A DNA stretch of 13,619 nucleotides, taken from NCBI GenBank assembly GCA_023485715.1, contig JAMCZG010000046.1, positions 1 through 13,619 on the forward strand, given 5' to 3'. The position numbers were made by a program, and so were the translations under genes. The notes beneath the pieces were generated by a model, which saw only the letters and a list, made by a program, of their open reading frames with translations, had not been told where the DNA came from and ran no database searches. This DNA is from Patescibacteria group bacterium (GTDB taxonomy: Bacteria > Patescibacteriota > Microgenomatia > Levybacterales > UBA12049). This document shows positions 6,769-12,734 of the stretch, piece by piece. Numbering within the stretch: position 1 is the stretch's first letter; each line of letters starts with the position of its first letter.

Positions 6769-8233
6769 GTCGTTTCCCGAGCATTAGTTGCGTGTGTGAT
6801 ATTAGGGCTGGAAGAGCAGTAAGAAAAAATCCGACGATCGGTAAAAGTACGAATTCGAGCGGAAAAATAAACTGGCGTTTTATCGAAACGGAAGAATTTT
6901 TCGGTCGTATTTTGTAATCAATAATTATCATCGCAAGAAGCGAAAAAAGACAAGACGTTAAGATAAAACCTGCAAGCCGCGGCAAATTATAACCGATCGC
7001 GGTCCTTGAAAAAACAGGATTAACAAGAGGGATAATGTTGGCCGCGATCGTAACGATAAACCAATTAACCGGCCAAAGAAGATGATCGAGTAAAACATTG
7101 TAGAGGATTATAGTCTTTTTGAAAAAAGGAACGCCCGGGACGGTTAACCACCATTTTATAAAAAGAGGATTATCCGATGCCCCCCACGACCATCTTCGTT
7201 CCTGTTGATATTTATTCTTCAGGCTTTTAATATAACTGGAAGACAACGCGGCATCCATGGACGTTCTTAAAAATATCGGCACGACGGATACGTCTCCTTT
7301 TAGGGCATAAAATGCTTTAAAGAAAATTCTGTAGTCTTCCGGTATTACATCGACATCCCAGAAACCGATATTTTTTAAAGTCAGAAACGACAATGTGTAG
7401 GTGGAATTTGTTATAAGCCTGTTTCCCTGAAGTAAAACTCCCGTCCGCCAAAGGCTTCCGAAAAACGAAACGATTCTCGTCGGCGCCGGAACTTTCCAGA
7501 TGTTATTGTAGTAGACTGTCGCGGACTGCCAGAAAAGGTTATGTCTGTTCGGATGGATTAAAAAGCTGTGGGTTAAATACGCAAAATATTGCCGGTCGAA
7601 AATCGAATCTGCATCGACAGAGGAGACCGTCGTGTAGTTTATATCAATAATTCCTCCCTCGACCAGTCTTCTGTATGCCTCTTTTCCTGCAAAAGCCTCG
7701 TTAGATGATTTTCCTTTTACCTCTCCCGGAATATCCGGGTGGTAGGCAGCGAATATGTCTCCGAAGTTTTTCTTAAACTTTTTTATTAGATATTCGGCTT
7801 TTTCCTTAGCTTCTTTTTCTCTCTCCTCCATGCCCAAAACTATATAGATCTGTTTCGTAGGCAATGTTTGATCAGCGATCGCTTTAATTGTTATTTCGAG
7901 CTTTGCAACGCTTTCTGTGTAGTTTGGGATTACGATAATATGACTTACTTTATCGAAGTTTTCTAACTGCCTTGCTTTTTTTAACCAGTCTTCTTTTTCG
8001 GCTTCTCGAATCTTTTTGGAAGCGATATAAGCAGTTATAGTAAGAGAGAATGATTTATAGAACCAATAAACGTCAAAAAAAACGATAAAATACGCGATTA
8101 TATAAGGCGCAAAAAGCGATCCCCATATGGGAGATAATATTAACACCCATACCGTAAGCCCCGATAAAATTTCGATTGTCCGAATACTTCTTATCGGATA
8201 ACGGTCAAATATTTTCTGAAAAAAACCTGTCAT
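6740..8233 (-). CDS. Membrane-bound family 2 glycosyltransferase with QxxRW motif
   Basis: A GT-A fold, family 2 glycosyltransferase of 497 residues inserted in the cytoplasmic membrane. Two hydrophobic segments at about 22-60 precede the catalytic domain. The domain starts HIIVIPNYTES (98-108), as in GT2 enzymes. D207-A208-D209 in SSVDADS is the DxD metal and donor motif. E299-D300 in DVIPEDYR is the likely catalytic acidic pair. QERRW at 344-348 is the QxxRW motif of processive or membrane GT2 enzymes (cellulose or hyaluronan synthase-like). Four or so hydrophobic segments follow at about 370-490. All expected residues are present, so it should be active. Whether it is processive, and on which sugar, cannot be told. 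It starts 9 nt after tatD. TAAAATTAAAAT just before the ATG could act as a -10 but is weak evidence. It carries four CGATCG sites. Confidence 0.88.
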   Translation of the reverse strand: MTGFFQKIFDRYPIRSIRTIEILSGLTVWVLILSPIWGSLFAPYIIAYFIVFFDVYWFYKSFSLTITAYIASKKIREAEKEDWLKKARQLENFDKVSHIIVIPNYTESVAKLEITIKAIADQTLPTKQIYIVLGMEEREKEAKEKAEYLIKKFKKNFGDIFAAYHPDIPGEVKGKSSNEAFAGKEAYRRLVEGGIIDINYTTVSSVDADSIFDRQYFAYLTHSFLIHPNRHNLFWQSATVYYNNIWKVPAPTRIVSFFGSLWRTGVLLQGNRLITNSTYTLSFLTLKNIGFWDVDVIPEDYRIFFKAFYALKGDVSVVPIFLRTSMDAALSSSYIKSLKNKYQQERRWSWGASDNPLFIKWWLTVPGVPFFKKTIILYNVLLDHLLWPVNWFIVTIAANIIPLVNPVFSRTAIGYNLPRLAGFILTSCLFSLLAMIIIDYKIRPKNSSVSIKRQFIFPLEFVLLPIVGFFLTALPALISHTQLMLGKRLEYKVTEKL

Positions 8234-8242
8234 ATTTTAATT

Positions 8243-9043
8243 TTAATCTTTTATAGCAAAAAGAGTAAGGGCATTTTTTGTTGTTTGGTCTTTGACTTTT
8301 TCGAAAGAAATATTTTTAATTCTTGCGATCGATTCGGCCACTATTATAACATACTCTGGGATATTTCTTGTACCTCGGTGAGGCTCGGGAGTCAAAAAAG
8401 GAGCATCGGTTTCTGTTAAAATCCGTTCGATCGGCGCGTATTTTACAAGATCTTTAAGATCAGTTGTTTCTCCCTTTGCAAGGCCTTTGTAGGTTATGTT
8501 TCCGTCAAAACCGACATAAAAACCAAGATCGAGCACCTTTTTTAGGAATTCAATATCTCCCGAAAAACAGTGAAATACACCGGGTGGGTTTAAAAGATAA
8601 GATTTATGGTTCAAAAGAATTTCTAAAATTTCTTTTCCGGCCTGCCGATTATGGATTTGAAGAGGCAGTTTCAATCTATGTGAAATTTCAAGCTGTTTTA
8701 TAAAAATTTCTCGTTGTAATTTCGGATCGGTTATTTGGTTTGATTGATAACTGAAAAAATCCATTCCTATTTCGCCGATTGCAACAACTTTTGGATGTTT
8801 TGCCAAATTTTCAAATTTTTCTGACCAATCCTCCTCGAGTTTGTCTGCGTGATGGGGATGGATTCCGACTGTCGCATAAAGTCCTTCGTGCCTCTCCGCC
8901 AGTTTAATCGCAGATCCAGAAGAGTCAATTTTCGTTCCTGCATTTATTATTTTATAAACACCGGCTGCAAGAGACTTTTTTATCACTTCGTCGACGTCTT
9001 TTTCAAAGGCATGGAAATTCAAGTGACAATGTATATCGATCAT
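8243..9043 (-). CDS. tatD: TatD-family metal-dependent hydrolase (DNase)
   Basis: A cytoplasmic TIM-barrel amidohydrolase-type enzyme of 266 residues, normal for the family; TatD/YcfH proteins have metal-dependent nuclease activity. All metal ligands are present: H5 and H7 in DIHCHLNF, E91 in AIGEIGMDFF, H131 in PLQIHNRQ, H158 in GVFHCFSGD and D213 in TETDAPFL. GIHPHH (60-65) is also typical. The start is ATG 9043, directly behind a TATAAT box 6 nt upstream, so the mRNA is predicted to begin at the start codon. It heads the minus-strand unit but is functionally unlike the surface-glycan genes after it. In many bacteria tatD follows metG, and here it is the next minus-strand gene after metG, separated by an opposite-strand pair. 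It is therefore likely co-transcribed with the glycan genes by position rather than by role. Confidence 0.95.
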   Translation of the reverse strand: MIDIHCHLNFHAFEKDVDEVIKKSLAAGVYKIINAGTKIDSSGSAIKLAERHEGLYATVGIHPHHADKLEEDWSEKFENLAKHPKVVAIGEIGMDFFSYQSNQITDPKLQREIFIKQLEISHRLKLPLQIHNRQAGKEILEILLNHKSYLLNPPGVFHCFSGDIEFLKKVLDLGFYVGFDGNITYKGLAKGETTDLKDLVKYAPIERILTETDAPFLTPEPHRGTRNIPEYVIIVAESIARIKNISFEKVKDQTTKNALTLFAIKD

Positions 9044-9049
9044 GGTCTT

Positions 9050-9055
9050 ATTATA
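9050..9055 (-). promoter_or_regulatory. -10 box of tatD (leaderless)
   Basis: A perfect TATAAT on the minus strand ends 6 nt before the tatD ATG, which puts the expected transcription start on the A of the ATG. No clear -35 is seen at 16-18 nt spacing, and there is no Shine-Dalgarno. It is divergent from the NUDIX promoter, the two -10 boxes being about 22 nt apart. Confidence 0.5.
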
Positions 9056-9074
9056 TAAGAAAAAGAGATGTTTC

Positions 9075-9083
9075 TGTTATAAT
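9075..9083 (+). promoter_or_regulatory. Extended -10 promoter of the NUDIX gene
   Basis: TGTTATAAT, a perfect TGn-extended -10, ends 13 nt before the ATG at 9097, so the leader would be about 6-7 nt. No -35 is recognisable, as is usual for extended -10 promoters, and no Shine-Dalgarno fits in the leader. Confidence 0.55.
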
Positions 9084-9096
9084 CAAACGAATAAAT

Positions 9097-9537
9097 ATGA
9101 TTAGGCAATCAGGTAAAAAACAGATTATAACAGCATGCGTTTTTATCTATAAGAAAGGTAAAGTTCTTGTTGCAAAGCGAGCAAAAACAAAAAAATTTCT
9201 TCCAGGAAAATATGAGCTACCAGGAGGGCATATCGAATTCGGTGAAACAATCGAAGACGGTCTAATCAGGGAAATTGACGAAGAATTTCATATCGGTATC
9301 AGAATAGGAGATCCTTATTATATTTTTACTTATGTTTATAAAAACGAGCATGTAGTCGAAATCGAATATTTTGCCGAAATAAAAAATAAAAATCAAAAAA
9401 TTCGTATAAATCAAAAAGATCATTCAGAATACAAATGGATAACAGAACAAGAAATAGAAAAATACTTTTCAGATAATGACCTCGAACGACGAGCTCTAAA
9501 AAGAGGATTTAAAATATGGAAGAAATTTTATAAATGA
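9097..9537 (+). CDS. NUDIX hydrolase
   Basis: A cytoplasmic pyrophosphohydrolase of 146 residues, probably acting on a nucleoside di- or triphosphate or a related compound. The NUDIX box is clear: GGHIEFGETIEDGLIREIDE continuing EFHI, fitting G-x5-E-x7-R-E-U-x-E-E-x-G-U except that the late glycine is histidine. That position is not catalytic, and the RE..EE core that binds magnesium is intact. The block PGKYELPGGHIEFGE before and in the box resembles MutT/CTP-pyrophosphohydrolase-like members, but the substrate cannot be named. The start is the ATG behind an extended -10. The gene overlaps the following one by 4 nt (ATGA), so the two are translated together. It has more C-ending codons before non-G bases than grpE, a mild sign of different codon habits. 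Confidence 0.92.
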   Translation: MIRQSGKKQIITACVFIYKKGKVLVAKRAKTKKFLPGKYELPGGHIEFGETIEDGLIREIDEEFHIGIRIGDPYYIFTYVYKNEHVVEIEYFAEIKNKNQKIRINQKDHSEYKWITEQEIEKYFSDNDLERRALKRGFKIWKKFYK

Positions 9538-10106
9538 TATATTACGATCTTCCTTTTATCGTTGCATATGTTTTGTTTGTTGCCACTTTTTTTATAAGAG
9601 AGTTGTTTTTACGACGGGGGAAAGAAGCTAAAGCATTAAAAGGAAGTAGATATGATAAAGGAACAACTTTGATGACGGGGATATTAATAATTTTAGTTTT
9701 AATTTCTCCTCTTTATTTAAATTTTTTTAAAAATAATATTCTTACTCAGCTACAGTGGTTTGGGGTTGTTCTTGTAATTCTAGGCACAATAATTCACGAT
9801 TTTGCATTAATGACGCTTGGAAAATTTTACGGAAGAACACTATTAATTCAAACAAACCATAAACTGATAATAAAAGGGCTATATAAATTTGTTAGACATC
9901 CTGGTTATTTGGGGACAATACTAATGATTATAGGCGTTGGGTTGTCAACGGGAAATGTAATTATTTTGCTGTTTTTTTTGATTCTAGTAACTAGTATTTA
10001 TGTTCTCAGAATCAAAAAGGAAGAAGAAATGTTATTCGATAAATTTGGGGATGAATATAAAAATTATCAAAAGAAAACCTGGAGGCTTGTTCCTTATTTT
10101 TATTAA
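9534..10106 (+). CDS. Isoprenylcysteine carboxyl methyltransferase-like membrane protein
   Basis: A polytopic membrane protein of 190 residues of the ICMT/PEMT methyltransferase family, which uses S-adenosylmethionine. Hydrophobic segments lie at about 6-24, 46-66, 73-92 and 126-158. The SAM-binding C-terminal half is typical: LGKFYGRT (95-102), KGLYKFVRHPGYLG (114-127) with RHPxYxG, then EEEMLFDKFGDEYKNY (163-178) and RLVPY near the end. Bacteria generally lack prenylated CaaX proteins, so the methyl acceptor is unknown; a lipid, quinone-like or small-molecule substrate is possible. It overlaps the NUDIX gene by 4 nt, and its TAA overlaps the metG stop by 4 nt. It is visibly richer in A and T, and by hand count lacks the C-before-G codon habit of hrcA and grpE (6 C against 14 T before G). 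That is consistent with later acquisition. Confidence 0.88.
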   Translation: MIYYDLPFIVAYVLFVATFFIRELFLRRGKEAKALKGSRYDKGTTLMTGILIILVLISPLYLNFFKNNILTQLQWFGVVLVILGTIIHDFALMTLGKFYGRTLLIQTNHKLIIKGLYKFVRHPGYLGTILMIIGVGLSTGNVIILLFFLILVTSIYVLRIKKEEEMLFDKFGDEYKNYQKKTWRLVPYFY

Positions 10107-11521
10107 ATTCTTGGGAAAAGGGGAGGTCGAGATTTAATTTGATTTTCGGAAAATTGTTCTTCGATTTTTTCGGCAGTTCCGGGCAAGAAAGGTTTTAGAT
10201 TAAATGCGATTTTTTGAATCTTCGAAATATAGTTTTTTAATTTAGTTTTTGCTTCTTCTCCTGATAATTCCCATGGTTTTTCTTCATTAATTTTTTTATC
10301 AACATCTGTTATTTTTCCCCAGATCTCTTTCAATGCCTCGTTCAATCTAAATCCATCAATCTCTTTTTCGACACTTTCATCGAATTTCACTTCCGATTTT
10401 TTCCCTTCGACTCCATTTTTTTCGCAAAGTTTTGCGACTCTGGAAACTAGATTTCCCAGTCCGTTGGCTAAATCGGAATTATAAAGTTCTTTCAATTTTT
10501 CTTCGGAAAAATCGCCGTCGAAAAAAGGAGAAATTTCTTTTAACAAGTAATAACGGAGTGCATCCACGCCATATTTCTCAATAACTTCGATAGGGTCGAT
10601 TGTATTACCTAAAGATTTGCTAATTTTTTGTCCTTTAACAGTCAAATATTCATGAATAAAAATCGATTTTGGTAGTTTTAATTTTGCAGATAATAAAAAA
10701 GCCGGCCAGTAAATTGCGTGAAAGCGAATAATGCCTTTGCCGATTACATGCAGATCTGCCGGCCACCATTTTTGGTATTTTTCCTCATCCCATCCGAAAC
10801 CGATTCCGCTTTGATAAATGTTTAATGCGTCAAACCAAACATATATTCTTTGTGTCGGATCATTTGGGACAGGAACGCCCCAGTTTCTGGCGCGTTTATT
10901 AGACCTTGAGATGCTTATATCTTTTAAGCCCTGTTTTAAAAAAGATAAGACTTCGTTTTTCCGGGTAGCGGGAATGATTTTTAATTCATCGGATTCGATT
11001 ATCTTTTTTAAACTTTCTTGATATTTAGAGAGTTTAAAAAACCAATTTTCTTCTGTTACTTCTTCGAGTTTTTTCCCGGGATGTTCAAAGCATTCGCCAT
11101 TTTTGTTCAACTCATTTTTTTCATAAAATAATTCGCAGCCAACACAATAAATTCCCGTATATTTCTTTTTATAAATATCGTTGTTTTCAAAACAAAGTTT
11201 CCATAATTTTTGAGACGCAGCGTGATGTCTCTGATCGCTTCCTTTCTGAAAGATATCGAAGTCAGTATTTAATTTTTTCGCAAGATCGTGAAATAATGCG
11301 CTATTTCGATCGACAAATTTTTGTATCGGCGTATTTTCTTCTTCTGCGGCCTGAACATTTTTCAATGAATTCTCATCACCACCGGATAATAAGAGTGTTT
11401 CATCCCCGATTATTTTGTGAAACCGTGCGAGTACATCAGCTTCGACAAACTCCAAGGCGTGTCCTATGTGCGGTTTTGCATTAACATAGGGAATGGCTGT
11501 TGTTATATAGAATTTATTCAT
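10103..11521 (-). CDS. metG: Methionyl-tRNA synthetase (short form, single zinc knuckle)
   Basis: Class I aminoacyl-tRNA synthetase charging tRNA-Met, including the initiator. At 472 residues it is a short form without the C-terminal tRNA-binding (EMAP-like) domain. HIGH is at 18-21 and the KMSKS loop reads KISKS at 299-303. The zinc-binding insert has one knuckle: C126-x2-C129 and C144-x2-H147. The anticodon-binding helical domain fills the C-terminal third and ends in the usual LFPRI. In the CP1-side motif the usual TDEHGQK is GDENSLKN, a variant also found in other bacterial MetRS as far as I recall. The start is the ATG at 11521, 6 nt behind an extended -10, so the mRNA is predicted to be leaderless. 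Its 3' end overlaps the convergent methyltransferase gene by 4 nt. Confidence 0.97.
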   Translation of the reverse strand: MNKFYITTAIPYVNAKPHIGHALEFVEADVLARFHKIIGDETLLLSGGDENSLKNVQAAEEENTPIQKFVDRNSALFHDLAKKLNTDFDIFQKGSDQRHHAASQKLWKLCFENNDIYKKKYTGIYCVGCELFYEKNELNKNGECFEHPGKKLEEVTEENWFFKLSKYQESLKKIIESDELKIIPATRKNEVLSFLKQGLKDISISRSNKRARNWGVPVPNDPTQRIYVWFDALNIYQSGIGFGWDEEKYQKWWPADLHVIGKGIIRFHAIYWPAFLLSAKLKLPKSIFIHEYLTVKGQKISKSLGNTIDPIEVIEKYGVDALRYYLLKEISPFFDGDFSEEKLKELYNSDLANGLGNLVSRVAKLCEKNGVEGKKSEVKFDESVEKEIDGFRLNEALKEIWGKITDVDKKINEEKPWELSGEEAKTKLKNYISKIQKIAFNLKPFLPGTAEKIEEQFSENQIKSRPPLFPRI

Positions 11522-11527
11522 GTATTG

Positions 11528-11536
11528 ATTTTAACA
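11528..11536 (-). promoter_or_regulatory. Extended -10 promoter of metG (leaderless)
   Basis: On the minus strand TGTTAAAAT ends 6 nt before the metG ATG, placing the expected start of transcription at the A of the ATG. No Shine-Dalgarno is present in the 46-nt gap to the upstream gene. Confidence 0.5.
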
Positions 11537-11567
11537 GAGAACGAGGCCAAAAGACAAGAAAAAAGGA

Positions 11568-11906
11568 TTATTTCCGCTGGCTAAAGAAAAGCTCGATAGT
11601 CAAAAAAAGCGCGATTAAAACTATCAAAAAGAATATGTGCGTTAAGTTCAAGAGTCTTAAAATTAGATAACTGACAACAAATAATCCGAGTAATAAACCC
11701 CGTCTAAAATTACTCAAAATTAGGGCGATTAAAGAACTTACGAAGAAAAATAAAGCTATTAAAAATAACGGAATTATCGTTATCTCGAAATTAAATATTG
11801 AAAATTTAGTATCAGGAGATAAAAAGAAGAATAAATATAAAAATATACCCAAAAAACCAACTGTTGAGACTAAACTAAAAAATCGTTGTCGTCTTTTTTT
11901 ACGCAT
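11568..11906 (-). CDS. Small polytopic membrane protein of unknown function
   Basis: I do not recognise this gene. From the ATG at 11906 it encodes 112 residues: a basic N-terminus (MRKKRRQRF) then about four hydrophobic segments, at roughly 10-28, 40-62, 66-82 and 86-107, and a short basic end (FSQRK). Pairs of basic residues (NFRRG) mark the middle loop, and the positive-inside rule puts both ends in the cytoplasm. The open frame runs up to a GTG at 11990, but that would overlap the hrcA operator and start codon, so the ATG behind a good extended -10 is preferred. It is divergent from hrcA with a shared 78-nt promoter region, and 46 nt before metG on the same strand. No motif suggests catalysis. 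It could be a product of low-complexity hydrophobic coding, but its own promoter argues for a real gene. Confidence 0.62.
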   Translation of the reverse strand: MRKKRRQRFFSLVSTVGFLGIFLYLFFFLSPDTKFSIFNFEITIIPLFLIALFFFVSSLIALILSNFRRGLLLGLFVVSYLILRLLNLTHIFFLIVLIALFLTIELFFSQRK

Positions 11907-11913
11907 ATGGTAT

Positions 11914-11922
11914 AGTATATCA
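11914..11922 (-). promoter_or_regulatory. Extended -10 promoter of the small membrane protein gene
   Basis: On the minus strand TGATATACT, a TGn-extended -10, ends 7 nt before the ATG at 11906, again giving a leader of about 0-1 nt. It lies back to back with the hrcA promoter, so HrcA bound at its operator could affect both. Confidence 0.45.
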
Positions 11923-11942
11923 ATTCTTTTAAAACTGGGGTC

Positions 11943-11972
11943 TTGACAAAAAATTGGCAGTCGTGTTATTAT
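11943..11972 (+). promoter_or_regulatory. Promoter of the hrcA-grpE-dnaK operon
   Basis: A perfect -35 TTGACA (11943-11948) is followed after 18 nt by TATTAT (11967-11972). A TATACT at 11970-11975 is an alternative -10 but would need a 21-nt spacer. The -10 ends 12 nt before the hrcA ATG, so the leader is about 5-6 nt, with no Shine-Dalgarno. The variant CIRCE operator covers the -10. Confidence 0.7.
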
Positions 11973-11980
11973 ACTGCTAA
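11954..11980 (+). promoter_or_regulatory. CIRCE-like HrcA operator
   Basis: TTGGCAGTC-N9-TACTGCTAA. The classical CIRCE is TTAGCACTC-N9-GAGTGCTAA. The spacer is exactly 9 nt, the arms pair with each other at 7 of 9 positions, and the outer TTrGCA/TGCTAA parts match the consensus. It covers the -10 and lies immediately before the gene for the repressor that binds this element in other bacteria, so binding would block RNA polymerase directly. The inner arm bases differ from the consensus in a way that keeps symmetry at the sixth and seventh positions (CAGT for CACT). Confidence 0.8.
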
Positions 11981-11984
11981 TCAT

Positions 11985-12716
11985 ATGCACGATTTAACTC
12001 AAAGACAAGTAGAAATATTAAAAAGCATTATCGAAGAATATATCGAAACCGCAGAACCTGTTGGTTCGGAAACCCTCGAAAAAAAACACAGTTTAAGCGC
12101 GTCTCCCGCGACAATCCGAAACGAAATGGTTAGGCTTACACAACTTGGGTATCTTAAAAAACCCCACGTTTCCGCCGGCCGTGTGCCTACCCCTAAAGGG
12201 ATGAAATTTTATGTCAGACAACTCATGAAGGAAAAAGAACTTTCTACGGCAGAGGAAGTCGCAGTAAAAGAAAGACTTTGGGATTATCGCGACAAAACAG
12301 ACAGATTTATGCGGGAACTCACAAGATCACTCGCCGAAAAAACAAAAGCATTGGCTATTGTTACGACCGATCAAGGCGATTTTTATTGCGCAGGCTACGC
12401 AAATATCTTGGAAATGCCTGAATTTTTTGACATAAATATTACACGCTCGCTTCTTGAGATGCTTGACGAATCGGATTATTTCATAAAAAATTTTATTGAC
12501 ATACAAGATGATGAAGATGTCCATATTTTTTTAGAGGACGAATTAGGGCCAAAGTTTAATGGTCCTTACGGGTTTGTTTTTAAACGTTATCAGACCCCAA
12601 TGCATTTAAACGGGGAAATCGGAGTTTTGGGGCCGAGTAGGCTTAATTATACGTCGATTGTTCCGACTGTCCGTTATTTTGGTAATTTAGTCGAAAAAAT
12701 CGCCGAAGGGTGGTAA
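11985..12716 (+). CDS. hrcA: Heat-inducible transcription repressor HrcA, short form
   Basis: DNA-binding repressor of chaperone genes, itself kept active by GroEL in the systems studied. From the ATG at 11985 it has 243 residues against about 340 in the family. The N-terminal winged helix is complete: LTQRQVEILKSIIEEYIETA (4-23), EPVGSETL, the recognition-helix region SPATIRNEM (40-48), and GRVPTPKGMKFYV (65-77). The C-terminal end also matches: GYANILEMPEF (137-147), HLNGEIGVLGPSRLNYTSIV (207-226). The shortage is therefore internal: about 90-100 residues between wing and GAF-like part, where the inserted dimerising domain lies in the Thermotoga protein. A longer frame from TTG 11943 is rejected because that TTG is the first half of the -35 TTGACA. 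First gene of hrcA-grpE-dnaK, with a CIRCE-like site on its promoter. Confidence 0.95.
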   Translation: MHDLTQRQVEILKSIIEEYIETAEPVGSETLEKKHSLSASPATIRNEMVRLTQLGYLKKPHVSAGRVPTPKGMKFYVRQLMKEKELSTAEEVAVKERLWDYRDKTDRFMRELTRSLAEKTKALAIVTTDQGDFYCAGYANILEMPEFFDINITRSLLEMLDESDYFIKNFIDIQDDEDVHIFLEDELGPKFNGPYGFVFKRYQTPMHLNGEIGVLGPSRLNYTSIVPTVRYFGNLVEKIAEGW

Positions 12717-12734
12717 TAATATCAAAAATCAAAA

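Noticed and set aside
6510..6917. 135-codon plus-strand open frame across the GT-C/GT2 junction
   Set aside because: It is antisense to two clear glycosyltransferase genes and shows no recognisable domain.
8223..8250. TAAAATTAAAAT before the GT2 ATG as a leaderless promoter
   Set aside because: The stretch is nearly pure A and T and lacks TGn or a -35, and the gene is only 9 nt behind tatD, so it is more simply part of that unit.
11943..11984. Longer HrcA start at TTG 11943
   Set aside because: The TTG is the first half of the -35 TTGACA, the added residues cover the promoter and operator, and family similarity begins at LTQRQ just after the ATG at 11985.
11907..11990. GTG start at 11990 for the small membrane protein divergent from hrcA
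   Set aside because: It would run through the hrcA operator and start codon; the ATG at 11906 follows an extended -10.
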